64,000 nt of DNA. Origin: Ardenticatenaceae bacterium. GTDB taxonomy: Bacteria; Chloroflexota; Anaerolineae; Promineifilales; Promineifilaceae. The notes beneath the pieces are model-generated. The model saw only the letters and a program-made list of their open reading frames with translations. It did no database searches and was not told the origin of the DNA. Below, one piece after another: positions 18,821-28,307 of this stretch. Both the position numbers and the translations under genes were made by a program. The stretch lies in the NCBI GenBank assembly GCA_011525915.1, contig WYBM01000015.1, positions 62,001 to 126,000 of the forward strand, in the 5' to 3' direction. Within the stretch, counting starts at the first letter, position 1, and each line of letters opens with the position of its first letter.

Positions 18821-20185
18821 TAGTTCCTCTGTTGGTTTTGCTTCTGCTGCTGCCTGATCATAACGGATTTGGTTGGTCCGTGTAAAGCGGCGCATGGCCG
18901 TTAATGCCCGTTCGCTATACCAACGATATCGCTCCGATTTGGCCAGGTCATGTTGAGGGGAAGGCAGCAGGCCAAAATTGGCTTTCATAGGCTGGAAATG
19001 TTTTGCTTCGGCATGTGTAACATAGTGGCATAACGCCCCTAACATCGTTGCCGGCGGCATGATCACCGGCAGTTGCCCATTTAGCAGGCGAGCGGCGTTG
19101 ATGCCGGCCAGTAACCCGGTGGCCGCATTGCCCACATACCCTTCAACGCCGGTAATTTGCCCGGCGAAAAAAAGGTCAGCCCGGCCGCGATATTGCAGCG
19201 AGGGGTGCAAAAGCTGTGGTGCGTTGATGTAAGTGTTACGGTGCATCATGCCATAACGCAGGAATTCAGCATGTTCCAGACCGGGGATAAGGCGTAAAAC
19301 GCGCAGCTGCTCACCCCAACGCAGATTGGTCTGGAAGCCAACAATATTGTAAAGGGAACCGACAAGGTTATCTTGCCGCAGCTGCACCACAGCATACGGC
19401 CGTTTCCCTGTGCGTGGGTCTACCAACCCCACCGGGCGCATGGGGCCAAAGGCCAGTGCTTTTTCCCCTCGCCGGGCGATTTGCTCTATGGGCATGCAGC
19501 CTTCAAAAAAGTGAGGGTCTTCCCGTTCAAAGTCACGTAAGGTAATGGTTTCTGCCGCCAATAATGCCGCGTGAAACTGCTCATACGCCGCTTTGGAGAG
19601 TGGACAGTTAATATAGTCGCCACTTTCCAGGTCCCCCCGGTCATAGCGGGAATCACGAAAGGCGATCTCCATGTTGATGCTTTCAGCATGGACGATCGGG
19701 GAGAGGGCATCGTAGAAATAGAGGTACTGCTGCCCGGTCAGCTCGCTGATGCTGGCGGTGAGGGCGGCGGAAGTGAGGGGCCCACTGGCAATGATGGCCG
19801 GTGTGGTGGGCACGGCCGTGGCCTCCTCGCGCACCAGTGTAATGCGGGGATGGCTCTCAATGCGTTCTGTTACCATGCGGGCAAACAGGTCACGGTCTAC
19901 TGCCAGCGAAGACCCGGCAGGTACGGCCGTGTGCGCGGCACAGTGTAATATGAGCGAGCCCAGGCCGCGCAGTTCTGCCTTGAGCAGACCAGGCGCTTTG
20001 TCTGGCAGTACCGACCCCAACGAATTGCTGCACACCAGTTCGGCCAGATGGGTGGTGACGTGAGCGGGTGTGTTTTGTTGAGGGCGCATTTCAAACAGGC
20101 GCACGTGAATGCCCAACTCCGCCGCCTGCCAGGCGGCCTCTGTGCCGGCCAGCCCACCCCCAATGATCATCAACTCTTTATGCAT
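18797..20185 (-). CDS. trmFO: Methylenetetrahydrofolate-tRNA-(uracil-5-)-methyltransferase TrmFO
   Basis: Flavoprotein of 462 aa. The N-terminal FAD-binding turn is [19 protein letters not shown], followed by the family signatures VCSNSLGS and [11 protein letters not shown]. The central [23 protein letters not shown] and late [28 protein letters not shown] are TrmFO hallmarks. It makes ribothymidine at position 54 of tRNA using methylene-THF. The C-terminal residues run into a repeat element, so the natural end may have been altered by it. Confidence 0.96.
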   Translation of the reverse strand: MHKELMIIGGGLAGTEAAWQAAELGIHVRLFEMRPQQNTPAHVTTHLAELVCSNSLGSVLPDKAPGLLKAELRGLGSLILHCAAHTAVPAGSSLAVDRDLFARMVTERIESHPRITLVREEATAVPTTPAIIASGPLTSAALTASISELTGQQYLYFYDALSPIVHAESINMEIAFRDSRYDRGDLESGDYINCPLSKAAYEQFHAALLAAETITLRDFEREDPHFFEGCMPIEQIARRGEKALAFGPMRPVGLVDPRTGKRPYAVVQLRQDNLVGSLYNIVGFQTNLRWGEQLRVLRLIPGLEHAEFLRYGMMHRNTYINAPQLLHPSLQYRGRADLFFAGQITGVEGYVGNAATGLLAGINAARLLNGQLPVIMPPATMLGALCHYVTHAEAKHFQPMKANFGLLPSPQHDLAKSERYRWYSERALTAMRRFTRTNQIRYDQAAAEAKPTEELAPVIRSQ

Positions 20186-20227
20186 GGGGGAATTCTATCA
20201 CATCTCTAGGCGGCTGTTGAATGCAGA

Positions 20228-20578
20228 TCATAGTCGGGCCCGCAGCCAATAATAGCCGATGATGAGGGTCACTTGAATGACCAGCACGATCAAAAACTTC
20301 AACTGAAAACTGTGTTTACGGGTTTTGTGTCGAAAGACGGCCATACTGCCCAGAGCGCCTGCGGTGCCGCCCACAAAGGCCAACGCCAGCAAGGCGCTTT
20401 CTGGCATCCGCAGGCGATTAGAGCGGGCGGTTGCTTTGTCATAGCCGTAGGTGAGGAAAGTAATAAGGGTGATGCTGAGCAACCAGGCTAACAAGGCATC
20501 TAGCGACTTAAAGAGCTGCATCAACAGCAGTGCGCCTACAAGCGCCAGAACCAGGGGAATGATGAAATATCGCAGCAT
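20228..20578 (-). CDS. DUF1294 membrane protein
   Basis: Protein of 116 aa with about four hydrophobic segments. The DUF1294 signature is clear: YGYDKATARSNRLRMPESALLALAFVGGTAGALGSM, then RHKTRKHSFQLKF. The function is unknown. This member lacks the N-terminal cold-shock domain carried by some relatives. An AGG-containing Shine-Dalgarno (AGGCAGG) precedes the ATG. Confidence 0.85.
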   Translation of the reverse strand: MLRYFIIPLVLALVGALLLMQLFKSLDALLAWLLSITLITFLTYGYDKATARSNRLRMPESALLALAFVGGTAGALGSMAVFRHKTRKHSFQLKFLIVLVIQVTLIIGYYWLRARL

Positions 20579-20669
20579 GGTGTTTACCTGCCTTTAGCAT
20601 AGGATAGCGTATTTTTACCGGTAACGGCCGTTTTTCGCCAACAATCCGTGCTTGGACGGAAAACACCAG

Positions 20670-21182
20670 TCAGACGCCGTCAAACTCTGGCCGGTAATGA
20701 ACCACTCCCTGTATCCCGGCCAGGGCACCCGGTTGCAAGGCCATGACCATAAAGGCATTATCTGGCACATCATAAGCGCAGGTCAGGCCATACGGCCGTG
20801 AAACCTCAAACCCAAAACGTGGATAATACGCAGGGTGCCCCAGCACAAAGGCTACAGCATACCCGGCAGCGCGGCTGGCCGCCAACCCAGCGCGGATCAA
20901 CTGGCCGCCGATGCCCTGCCGCTGATAAGCTGGTGTTATGGCGATGGGGCCCAGGCCCACAGCCGGGAGACGGCCGTGCTCTCCCACCACCGTTACCGGT
21001 GTAAAAAGGGCATGCCCTACCACCTGCCCGGCAGCTTCAGCCACCAGGGAAATTAAGGGCACGTCCGCTTGCCATAATCGTTTAACCAGATTAGCTTCAT
21101 CTGGCCGCGCAAAGGCGGCCGCCTCTACAGCGTACACGGCCGGGCGGTCTGCTGGTTGTTCTTCCCGAATTACAATGTCCAT
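20670..21182 (-). CDS. GNAT-family N-acetyltransferase (YhbS-like)
   Basis: Protein of 170 aa. The acetyl-CoA binding motif is LGPIAITPAYQRQGIGGQLIRAGL, preceded by VVGHALFTPVTV and followed by VLGHPAYYPRFGFEVSRPYGL, the pattern of the predicted acetyltransferase YhbS group. The acceptor is unknown. GAGGG precedes the ATG by a few bases. It stands alone between DUF1294 and the mannosyltransferase gene. Confidence 0.88.
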   Translation of the reverse strand: MDIVIREEQPADRPAVYAVEAAAFARPDEANLVKRLWQADVPLISLVAEAAGQVVGHALFTPVTVVGEHGRLPAVGLGPIAITPAYQRQGIGGQLIRAGLAASRAAGYAVAFVLGHPAYYPRFGFEVSRPYGLTCAYDVPDNAFMVMALQPGALAGIQGVVHYRPEFDGV

Positions 21183-21221
21183 CTTACCCTCACCTCAGTT
21201 ACCATGAACCATTATCTGTGT

Positions 21222-22457
21222 TCAGGCCACCCAACCCCAGATAAAAAATTGGCCGCTTAGATACAGGTATAAAATCACCGACGAGTAGAAAATCAGCCGG
21301 TTGGCCCGGCTGTCTTGCCCCCATTGCGCCAGCAGCATAAAGACTGGGAAAAAGGCCAGCGTGTACCGTGAAAAAGAATACAGTGGCTTTAACGTTGACG
21401 TGGGCAGCAGCATAAAAAAGAGCATCATGGCCGCGTACAGGCCCCAGGTAATGCCTAACCGCCGAAAGGTCAATACTGTGGTAGCCAGCAGCAGCAAAGC
21501 ACAGAAAAAATCAAACCAGAGGGTGAACTCACCTGTACTGCCGGCGCGGCGGGCCGGACCATCCAAGAACATCGTTTGCAGGGCACGCAGCAGGTCATAA
21601 CCGGGGATGCCCGTCTGCTGGTACCAGTATTCAGCGTAAATATGCCCTAACGAAGGCAGCCCCACAGCCCAACGGTAGACGATGAATAAAAACGTGCCAA
21701 CACCGGGCAGCAGCACGGCAGTGCCCTCGCTGATGATTTGTAATGGTGAAGAAGTTGGCGCCACTTTCCAATGACCTTGCCCTCGCTGCTGCCGCCAAAA
21801 CTCATACGCCAGAGGCACCACCAACACCCAGCCCGTCAGGCGTGTAAGCGAAGCCAACAGACCCAACACTCCGGCCTGTCCCCAACGCCCGCGCCGGGCT
21901 GCCCACAATGATCCTAAGGCCAATAACAAAAAGAGTGATTCAGTGTACGGTGCAAATAAGAAAAAGGCAGTAGGAAAGAGGGCAAAATAAATCACCGTGC
22001 GCGTGGCGTGCTCCGCCCCAAGTTCCCTGGCTGCCACCTTGTGCAGTAGAATAAACAACCCCAGGCAAGCCAGGTTGGCCACTATCACGGCTGCGGCCAT
22101 ATTTGCTGTATGGCTGTTCTGCCATGGCAGGGCCATAAGCCGAACCAGCGAGGGGTAAAGTGGTGGGAAAACAGAATCTTGCTCGTCGCTGTAACCAGTG
22201 GCAGCGATGCGTGTGTAGTGAAGGGCGTCAAAACGCTGCCAGGGACTTAATAAAAGCCCCACCGCGCCTTCTGTAAGCCTTGGTTGGCCTAAATACGGCC
22301 GTACTACCTCATCTGGCTCGGTTGGTGGGGGCAGTATCAACAAGACAAAAATGGCCCATAACGTCAGAAAAAAACGCAGCCCCAGAAAAATAAGCAGACC
22401 CCGCCAGATGGCCGGGTCTTGCAACCATGTTTGGACTTTTGCCAGGTAATCAGTCAT
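21222..22457 (-). CDS. Polytopic PIG-V-like mannosyltransferase family protein
   Basis: Integral membrane protein of 411 aa with about eight to ten helices. The early luminal loop holds WQRFDALHYTRIAATGY and FPPLYPSLVRL, and FPTAFFLFAPYTESLFLLLAL follows; all are typical of the PIG-V/Gpi18-like glycosyltransferases that use lipid-linked sugars. The donor and acceptor are not known here. The start codon lies in one arm of a 14-bp inverted repeat (22449-22462 with 22490-22503), so initiation may be affected by mRNA structure. Confidence 0.82.
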   Translation of the reverse strand: MTDYLAKVQTWLQDPAIWRGLLIFLGLRFFLTLWAIFVLLILPPPTEPDEVVRPYLGQPRLTEGAVGLLLSPWQRFDALHYTRIAATGYSDEQDSVFPPLYPSLVRLMALPWQNSHTANMAAAVIVANLACLGLFILLHKVAARELGAEHATRTVIYFALFPTAFFLFAPYTESLFLLLALGSLWAARRGRWGQAGVLGLLASLTRLTGWVLVVPLAYEFWRQQRGQGHWKVAPTSSPLQIISEGTAVLLPGVGTFLFIVYRWAVGLPSLGHIYAEYWYQQTGIPGYDLLRALQTMFLDGPARRAGSTGEFTLWFDFFCALLLLATTVLTFRRLGITWGLYAAMMLFFMLLPTSTLKPLYSFSRYTLAFFPVFMLLAQWGQDSRANRLIFYSSVILYLYLSGQFFIWGWVA

Positions 22458-22503
22458 CAGTTCAGAAGAATACTCAACTGATCACTGGCAACTGATGACT
22501 GAT
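22449..22503. repeat. 14-bp inverted repeat over the mannosyltransferase start
   Basis: ATCAGTCATCAGTT (22449-22462) and AACTGATGACTGAT (22490-22503) are perfect reverse complements around a 27-nt loop. The ATG (CAT on the plus strand at 22455-22457) is within the first arm. The sequence belongs to the CAGT/ACTG-rich intergenic family. Confidence 0.7.
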
Positions 22504-22537
22504 CACTTTAAAACACCAGTTCATTGTAAACGAGCCC

Positions 22538-23767
22538 TTAGACCAGGACGGGTTCAAACTGCAGGGCTGCCTGACGCAGTGCCTCGGCGCGGTCGGTGTT
22601 TTCCCAGGGGGCATTAATATCGTCGCGGCCAAAGTGCCCATAAGCGGCCGTGGCCCGGTAGATGGGCTGCCGCAGATTTAAGTCGCGAATGATAGCCCCA
22701 GGACGCAGATCAAATTCTTCTTCTATTAACTGTACCAATTGCTTAGAGGTGAACTGGCTGGTGCCAAAGGTTTCTACATTAATGCTTAAGGGCCGGGCCA
22801 CACCAATGGCATAGGCTACCTGTACTTCACACCGTTCGGCCAGCCCAGCGGCTACCAGGTTCTTGGCCACCCATCTGGCCGCATAGGCTGCACTGCGGTC
22901 TACCTTGGTGCAATCTTTACCGCTGAATGCCCCGCCACCGTGCCGCCCCATGCCGCCGTAGGTGTCCACAATAATTTTGCGGCCGGTCAGGCCGGCGTCA
23001 CCCATGGGCCCGCCAACTACAAAGCGCCCGGTGGGGTTCACAAAGATGCGCAATTCATCATCTACCAGTTCAGCGGGGATGACTGGCCTGATGACGTGGT
23101 CAATCACACCCTGGCGAACGGTGTCATTGTCTACTTCCGGGGCGTGCTGGGTGCTGACCAATACCGTGCTTACACGGGCGGGCTTGCCGTAGCTGTATTC
23201 CACTGTCACCTGGGCCTTGCCATCGGGGCGTACCCAGGGCAGTGTGCCATCGCGGCGCACCTGGCTCAGGCGCCGTGTCAACCTATGTGCCAGGTGAATG
23301 GGCAGGGGCATAAGGGTGTCGGTTTCGTTGCAGGCAAAGCCAAACATCATGCCCTGATCGCCGGCACCCAGGGCATCAATTTCTGCTTCTTCAGAACCAT
23401 TGTTGTGACGGTATTCCAGGGCCTTGTCTACACCCTGAGCTATATCAGCGCTTTGGGCGGCGATAGCCACCTGCACGGCGCATGTGTTGCCATCGAAGCC
23501 TTTATCACTACTATCAAAGCCAATATCATTCACAACCTGGCGCACCAGTTTGTCATAGTTGACCTGGGCAGATGTGGTAATTTCACCTAAAAGCAGGACA
23601 AAACCGGTTTTGACGGCCGTTTCGCAGGCCACCCGCGCATAGGGATCTTGGGCCAGAATGGCGTCCAGGACGGCGTCACTGATCTGGTCACACATCTTGT
23701 CAGGGTGACCTTCCGTCACTGATTCAGATGTAAACAGCAAACTGGGTGCTGTCATAAAATTGAGCAT
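22538..23767 (-). CDS. metK: S-adenosylmethionine synthetase
   Basis: Protein of 409 aa. It begins [24 protein letters not shown], the classic start, and has [12 protein letters not shown], the [10 protein letters not shown](C)TKVDRSAAY active-site loop and [13 protein letters not shown]. It makes SAM from methionine and ATP. An upstream ATG at 23815 falls inside the terminator hairpin and lacks a ribosome binding site. ATG 23767 has GGAGG 9-10 nt upstream and gives the conserved N-terminus. It is controlled by the SAM-I riboswitch directly upstream. Confidence 0.97.
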   Translation of the reverse strand: MLNFMTAPSLLFTSESVTEGHPDKMCDQISDAVLDAILAQDPYARVACETAVKTGFVLLLGEITTSAQVNYDKLVRQVVNDIGFDSSDKGFDGNTCAVQVAIAAQSADIAQGVDKALEYRHNNGSEEAEIDALGAGDQGMMFGFACNETDTLMPLPIHLAHRLTRRLSQVRRDGTLPWVRPDGKAQVTVEYSYGKPARVSTVLVSTQHAPEVDNDTVRQGVIDHVIRPVIPAELVDDELRIFVNPTGRFVVGGPMGDAGLTGRKIIVDTYGGMGRHGGGAFSGKDCTKVDRSAAYAARWVAKNLVAAGLAERCEVQVAYAIGVARPLSINVETFGTSQFTSKQLVQLIEEEFDLRPGAIIRDLNLRQPIYRATAAYGHFGRDDINAPWENTDRAEALRQAALQFEPVLV

Positions 23768-23791
23768 TTGATTTATACCTCCAAAAGTTAA

Positions 23792-23820
23792 TAAAAAAGC
23801 CTCTTGACTGTGCAAGAGGC
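23792..23820 (-). terminator. Intrinsic terminator of the SAM riboswitch
   Basis: On the minus strand GCCTCTTG (23813-23820) pairs with CAAGAGGC (23799-23806) and is followed by a run of T (A tract at 23792-23798). The 5' arm can alternatively pair with AAGAGG at 23840-23845 in the 3' side of the aptamer P1 stem, giving the antiterminator. Confidence 0.9.
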
Positions 23821-23842
23821 CCTTCCTGTCATCCAGTTTCCT

Positions 23843-23939
23843 CTTATCATTCAGCGAATGCTGCCGGAATTAGCACCTTCCCATAGTTTGGGGGTTGCTG
23901 CAGTTTCATTGGGCCGGTCCCTCCACTGCTCTGGATAAG
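23843..23939 (-). promoter_or_regulatory. SAM-I (S-box) riboswitch aptamer
   Basis: Read on the minus strand, P1 is CTTATC (23934-23939) with GATAAG (23843-23848). Between them are the conserved S-box strings AGAGCAGTGGAGGGA, CCCAATGAAACTGC, AACCCC, GGGAAGGTGCTAATTCC and AGC. SAM binding stabilises P1, which frees the terminator and turns metK off. It lies upstream of metK, a usual target. Confidence 0.93.
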
Positions 23940-23977
23940 ATTGTTAATTGTGTTGATGGTTTGTAAAACCGCCTGCG

Positions 23978-24005
23978 AGTATAGCGAATGATCCAGGTTT
24001 GTCAA
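23978..24005 (-). promoter_or_regulatory. Sigma-70-type promoter of metK
   Basis: On the minus strand TTGACA (24000-24005) and TATACT (23978-23983) are separated by 16 bp, a near-consensus promoter. The predicted start near 23971 lies about 32 nt before the riboswitch P1 stem. Confidence 0.8.
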
Positions 24006-24133
24006 ACGCGTGCTTGCATGTTTGCTGACATGTTTAGGGCTATTAGGATTTCTTTGTATACTTGGGGCAACTTGTTTAGAATGCAGGTGGCGTTAGCGCA
24101 CCATCTTACCCTAATATTTCCTGAGGTTGCTCC
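24006..24133 (+). other. Leader region of the GAF-PAS-GAF kinase gene
   Basis: This is the remainder of the 366-bp gap between metK and the kinase gene. Apart from the metK promoter it holds only GAGG at 24123-24126 as the ribosome binding site of the kinase. I see no convincing promoter for the plus strand. Confidence 0.4.
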
Positions 24134-26389
24134 ATGACACACGAAGACGCATTTCCCTCTCATCAAGATCAACTAACACACCAGGCACTGGCCAAACGTG
24201 CGGCCGAACTAGAGGTAGTTGCCCAGGTTAGTATGGCTATGGTTACTGTCCTCAACAGTATTGATCTGCTGCAGACGGTGGTGAACTTGACCCAGGAACG
24301 GTTTCAATTAAATGTGGTCAACGCGTGTTTGCTGGCAGAAGACGGCCGTACACTTTACCTGGCGGCCAGTGCCGGGGATGTTGGGCGCCAACTCATTTTG
24401 GAAAAGCCTGTTCTCACCATAGACCAGATACCCTCCCTGGTTGCTCGGGCGGCCCGTGAACGCCAGAGTGTGGTCATTAATAACGTGCGTGAAGAGCGGG
24501 ACTATTTAGCCCATCCTTTGCTAGGGGCCATCCAATCAGAACTTGTAGTCCCCATTATTGTGGCCGACAGATTGTTGGGTGTTTTGGATGTTCAGTCGCA
24601 TGAGCTAAATCGCTTTGGCCCTGATGAAGTGCGTATTTTCACTATTATGGCTTTGCAACTGGGGATTGCCCTCGAAAACGCCTGGCGGTTTGAAGAGATT
24701 GAGAAATTTAGCGCTGAATTAGAAGAGTCGCGGCAGTTTTTAGACTCGATCATTGAAAATATGCCTACCCCTCTCTTTGTCAAAGATGCCAAAGATCTGC
24801 GCATGGTACGTACCAATAAAGCTAACGAGCTGCTGCTAGGCATGAAAGCAGAGATGCTTATCGGCAAGACCGACTATGACCTGTTTCCGCAAGAAGAGGC
24901 TGAATTTTTTACTGCCAAAGACCGCCAGATTTTGGCAACGGGCCAACCTGTTGAAAGCCCTGAACACCCCGTTCACACGGCAGAAGGGGAGGTTCGGCTT
25001 ATTCATACCCGCAAAGTGCCCATTGTGGACAGTGAAGGGCACCCCAAATTTATATTGGGCATTGCCGAAGATATTACTGAAAGGAAGCGGTTGGAGCATG
25101 AAATTCAGGTTTCATTGGAGCGACGCGGCCGCCAGGTGCAAATTGCCACAGAGGTCGCCCAGGAAATTGCCGCTGCTCCGGCTCTGGATGAGTTGTTTTG
25201 GCGCGTTGTTGACCGGGTGCAAAGCCGTTTTGGTTATTATTATGTTCAGCTGTATATGCTTGAAAAAGAGGAAGTAGTCTTGCAGGCAGGCAGTGGCGAT
25301 GTGGGACGGCGCTTGAAGGCCGCGGGCCATAAAATTCCGTATGCCAGCGATTTGAGCCTGATTGCGCAGGCAGCACAGACCGGTGAACCAGTGCTGGTGC
25401 CTAACGTGGCTCAGGAACCCCGCTGGCTGCCAAATGCCCTATTGCCGAAAACCAAATCGGAATTAGCGGTGCCCATTACCCTGCGCCACGAAATATTGGG
25501 GGTTCTGGACGTACAGCACCATACATTGCATGGATTGACAACAGAAGATCAGCTGTTGCTCACAGGCTTGTGCGGCCAGATTGCTATTGCTATTGATTAT
25601 CGTCGGGTGGAGGCTCGCCGCCTGCTGGTAGAAGAGCAGCTTAAAGCTTCTCTGGTTGAACTGGAAATCAACAATCGGGAATTACAGGAATTTGCCTTCA
25701 TTGCTTCCCATGATTTACAAGAACCGCTGCGCAAGATCCAGGCGTTTAGTGATCGTTTGCAGTCAATGTATGGTGATGCTATTGATGAACGAGGGCAGGA
25801 TTATCTGAAACGGCTGCAGCAGGCGGCCGTGCGTATGCAAATGCTTATCGCTGATTACCTGGCATTTTCTCGTGTATCGGCCATGACACAATCTTTTGCT
25901 GAACTAGATTTGGCCGAGGTGGTGGAAACGGTGTTGTTGGGTTTTGAAGCGCAGATCGGCGAATCCCAGGCTCATGTCGTGGTGACAGATATGCCAGTTG
26001 TTGAGGCGGAGATGTCACAAATGTATTTATTATTCCGCCATTTAATCAGCAATGCACTCAAATTTCGCCGGGATGATATTGTTCCTCATGTCCAGATATC
26101 AAGCCAGTATGTGGGGGAAACAGCGGCACATAGTCAGATTACGGTAACGGACAATGGTATCGGCTTTGATGAGCAGTATAGTGACCGGATTTTCCGGGCT
26201 TTCCAGAAATTACACGGCCGTACCCAATACGAGGGTACCGGGATGGGGTTGGCTATTTGTCGCAAAGTAGTAGAAAGGCATCATGGCTTTATTACCGTCG
26301 CCAGTGCCCCTGGAGAGGGGTCGGCCTTTACCGTTACTTTGCCAGTGAAGCAGCCGGTCACCAAACCCGGTGACAGTGACCAGGGGTAA
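24134..26389 (+). CDS. GAF-PAS-GAF sensor histidine kinase, phytochrome-type HisKA
   Basis: Soluble protein of 751 aa. GAF 1 covers about 20-185 (ending MALQLGIALENAWRFEE). A PAS domain follows at about 197-320 with FVKDAKDLRMVRTNKA and the PAC-like VPIVDSEGHPKFILGIAEDITERK. GAF 2 covers about 335-500. The HisKA segment FAFIASHDLQEPLRKIQAF places the phospho-acceptor at H526, the ASHDLQEPL form typical of bacteriophytochrome-like kinases. The ATPase has NALKFRRDD, DNGIGFDEQYSDRIFRAFQKLH and GTGMGLAICRKVVE. The chromophore cysteine context is absent, so bilin binding is unlikely. No regulator is adjacent. Confidence 0.92.
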   Translation: MTHEDAFPSHQDQLTHQALAKRAAELEVVAQVSMAMVTVLNSIDLLQTVVNLTQERFQLNVVNACLLAEDGRTLYLAASAGDVGRQLILEKPVLTIDQIPSLVARAARERQSVVINNVREERDYLAHPLLGAIQSELVVPIIVADRLLGVLDVQSHELNRFGPDEVRIFTIMALQLGIALENAWRFEEIEKFSAELEESRQFLDSIIENMPTPLFVKDAKDLRMVRTNKANELLLGMKAEMLIGKTDYDLFPQEEAEFFTAKDRQILATGQPVESPEHPVHTAEGEVRLIHTRKVPIVDSEGHPKFILGIAEDITERKRLEHEIQVSLERRGRQVQIATEVAQEIAAAPALDELFWRVVDRVQSRFGYYYVQLYMLEKEEVVLQAGSGDVGRRLKAAGHKIPYASDLSLIAQAAQTGEPVLVPNVAQEPRWLPNALLPKTKSELAVPITLRHEILGVLDVQHHTLHGLTTEDQLLLTGLCGQIAIAIDYRRVEARRLLVEEQLKASLVELEINNRELQEFAFIASHDLQEPLRKIQAFSDRLQSMYGDAIDERGQDYLKRLQQAAVRMQMLIADYLAFSRVSAMTQSFAELDLAEVVETVLLGFEAQIGESQAHVVVTDMPVVEAEMSQMYLLFRHLISNALKFRRDDIVPHVQISSQYVGETAAHSQITVTDNGIGFDEQYSDRIFRAFQKLHGRTQYEGTGMGLAICRKVVERHHGFITVASAPGEGSAFTVTLPVKQPVTKPGDSDQG

Positions 26390-26461
26390 TGGCAAAGCTA
26401 TAGAAAAGAGTGTACTCCATGTCTCCCTAAGGGCGCGTTTACAATGAACCTGGTGTTTTAA

Positions 26462-26509
26462 AGTGGCCAGTATTCAGTTGGATGTTCTTCCAGACTAATA
26501 CTGGCCACT
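26462..26509. repeat. 13-bp inverted repeat in the kinase-pgi gap
   Basis: AGTGGCCAGTATT (26462-26474) and AATACTGGCCACT (26497-26509) are exact reverse complements with a 22-nt loop. It belongs to the CAGT/ACTG-rich group and may act as a terminator for the kinase gene, although no T tract follows. Confidence 0.6.
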
Positions 26510-26608
26510 GATTACCGATTACTTGGCAAGAGTCTAAAGTTATGTTTGAGCGCCCCCTTAGTTAGGGAGTTCCCGGAGTTTACCAATTACCAAGAGGAAG
26601 GTAAACAA

Positions 26609-28240
26609 ATGAATAACGTGACGTTTATAACTGAACTTGGCCCTTATAAAACGGCCGTAGACCAGACCCTGGTCAGCTTGCAACAAAACCACATTATAGA
26701 ACGCATCTGGCAGCAGGATCATACCGTCTGGCGGCCTGATCCTGCTGAAATTACCAACCGGTTGGGCTGGCTGCACCTGCCGGAAACAATGCAGCCGACC
26801 CTCGCCCCCATCAACGCCTTCGTTGACGCCGTCCGTGGCGATGGCTTTACTCACGTGCTGCTGCTGGGCATGGGTGGTTCCAGCCTGGCACCGGAACTTT
26901 TTGCCAAAACCTTTGGCGGGGAAGATGGTCTGCAATTAGCCATTATAGATACCACAGACCCTGACACTGTTTTAACCTATACCCACCAGTTCCCTCTGGA
27001 CAAAACGCTGTTTATTGTGGCTACCAAATCTGGTGGCACCGTGGAAACCATCTCTGCTTTTAAATATTTCTATAACCTTGTGGCTCGTTTACCAGAGGTC
27101 AAAGATGCCGGGCAGCATAAAGAGGCCGGGCGGCAGTTTGTGGCTATCACAGATCCCGGCAGCGGCCTACAAAACATGGCTGAGCGTTTTGGTTTTCGTG
27201 CCACCTTTTTGAATGACCCCAACATCGGTGGCCGGTATTCAGTATTGTCTCACTTTGGTCTGGTACCGGCGGCGCTGGTGGGTGTAGACATTGCCCAACT
27301 ACTGGCCCGCGCCGCTGAAACGGCGCGGGCGCCGCAGGCAGCGAAGCTAGGTGCAATCATGGCTGAATTGGCCAAGGCAGGGCGAGACAAACTAACATTA
27401 GTAACATCACCACAACTGGCAAGTTTTGGTGATTGGGTGGAGCAGCTTATTGCTGAAAGTACTGGTAAAGAGGAGAAGGGCATCTTACCTGTGGTTGGTG
27501 AGCCTTTGGGTGGGCCAGAGGTGTATGGCAATGATCGGTTTTTTGTCTATTTGCACCTGCCACAAAACACGGAGACTTTGCCACAAGTGAGAGCCCTGGA
27601 AAAGGCCGGGCACCCGGTAGTGGACATTAAACTGCATGATATCTATGATCTGGGTGGGCAGTTCATGTTATGGGAAATGGCCACGGCCGTGGCCGGGCAC
27701 ATTCTGAACATTCAGCCGTTTGACCAGCCCAACGTCGAAGCGGCCAAAGTGTTGGCCCGGGAGATGGTGGCTGCTTACCAGGAATCAGGGCAATTACCGC
27801 AGGGGCAGTCGGTGGCCGTAACGGCCGCCAACTTGCATAACTTCCTGGCCCAAATACACCCTGGCGATTATGTATCCTTACAAGCTTACGTGCCCCCTAC
27901 ACCAGAAACAGATGCAGCTCTGCAAGCCTTGCGCACCCTTATTAGAGACCGCTACAAGGTGGCTACAACGGTCGGCTATGGCCCGCGGTTCCTTCACTCT
28001 ACTGGCCAGTTACACAAGGGTGACGCTGGTCATGGTCTCTTTGTGCAATTCACCAGCGACCCTATGACAGATATACCAATTCCCGATGAAGCCGGTCAGC
28101 TGGGATCAAGCATGACGTTTGGCGTCCTTAAAATGGCCCAGGCTTTAGGGGATGGTCAGGCGCTGGTAGAAGCAAACCGCCGTTTTATTCGTTTCCACCT
28201 GGAGCAGAATGTGGTAGAGGGTCTGAGGCGTTTGTTGTAA
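26609..28240 (+). CDS. pgi: Glucose-6-phosphate isomerase, transaldolase-fusion type
   Basis: Protein of 543 aa with two SIS domains. FTHVLLLGMGGSSLAPELFAKTF and FIVATKSGGTVETISAFKYF form the first sugar-phosphate site; DPGSGLQNMAERFGFRATFLNDPNIGGRYSVLSHFGLVPAAL and GYGPRFLHSTGQLHKGD complete it. The sequence resembles the isomerase half of bifunctional transaldolase/glucose-6-phosphate isomerase proteins more than E. coli Pgi. No transaldolase domain or gene is present upstream. ATG 26609 is chosen because GAGGAAGG lies 7 nt before it; the 21 codons upstream are not conserved-looking. Confidence 0.87.
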   Translation: MNNVTFITELGPYKTAVDQTLVSLQQNHIIERIWQQDHTVWRPDPAEITNRLGWLHLPETMQPTLAPINAFVDAVRGDGFTHVLLLGMGGSSLAPELFAKTFGGEDGLQLAIIDTTDPDTVLTYTHQFPLDKTLFIVATKSGGTVETISAFKYFYNLVARLPEVKDAGQHKEAGRQFVAITDPGSGLQNMAERFGFRATFLNDPNIGGRYSVLSHFGLVPAALVGVDIAQLLARAAETARAPQAAKLGAIMAELAKAGRDKLTLVTSPQLASFGDWVEQLIAESTGKEEKGILPVVGEPLGGPEVYGNDRFFVYLHLPQNTETLPQVRALEKAGHPVVDIKLHDIYDLGGQFMLWEMATAVAGHILNIQPFDQPNVEAAKVLAREMVAAYQESGQLPQGQSVAVTAANLHNFLAQIHPGDYVSLQAYVPPTPETDAALQALRTLIRDRYKVATTVGYGPRFLHSTGQLHKGDAGHGLFVQFTSDPMTDIPIPDEAGQLGSSMTFGVLKMAQALGDGQALVEANRRFIRFHLEQNVVEGLRRLL

Positions 28241-28307
28241 TGTATTATCAGTCATCGGTACTTTGTTATCAGGGATTACCGATGGCACATTACCAATCAA
28301 TCACAGG

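Noticed and set aside
23768..23815. Longer metK start at 23815
   Set aside because: That ATG lies in the terminator hairpin and lacks a ribosome binding site; the extra residues are not part of the family.
26546..26608. N-terminal extension of the pgi product
   Set aside because: The 21 extra codons have no clear start signal and overlap the gap, whereas ATG 26609 has a strong ribosome binding site.
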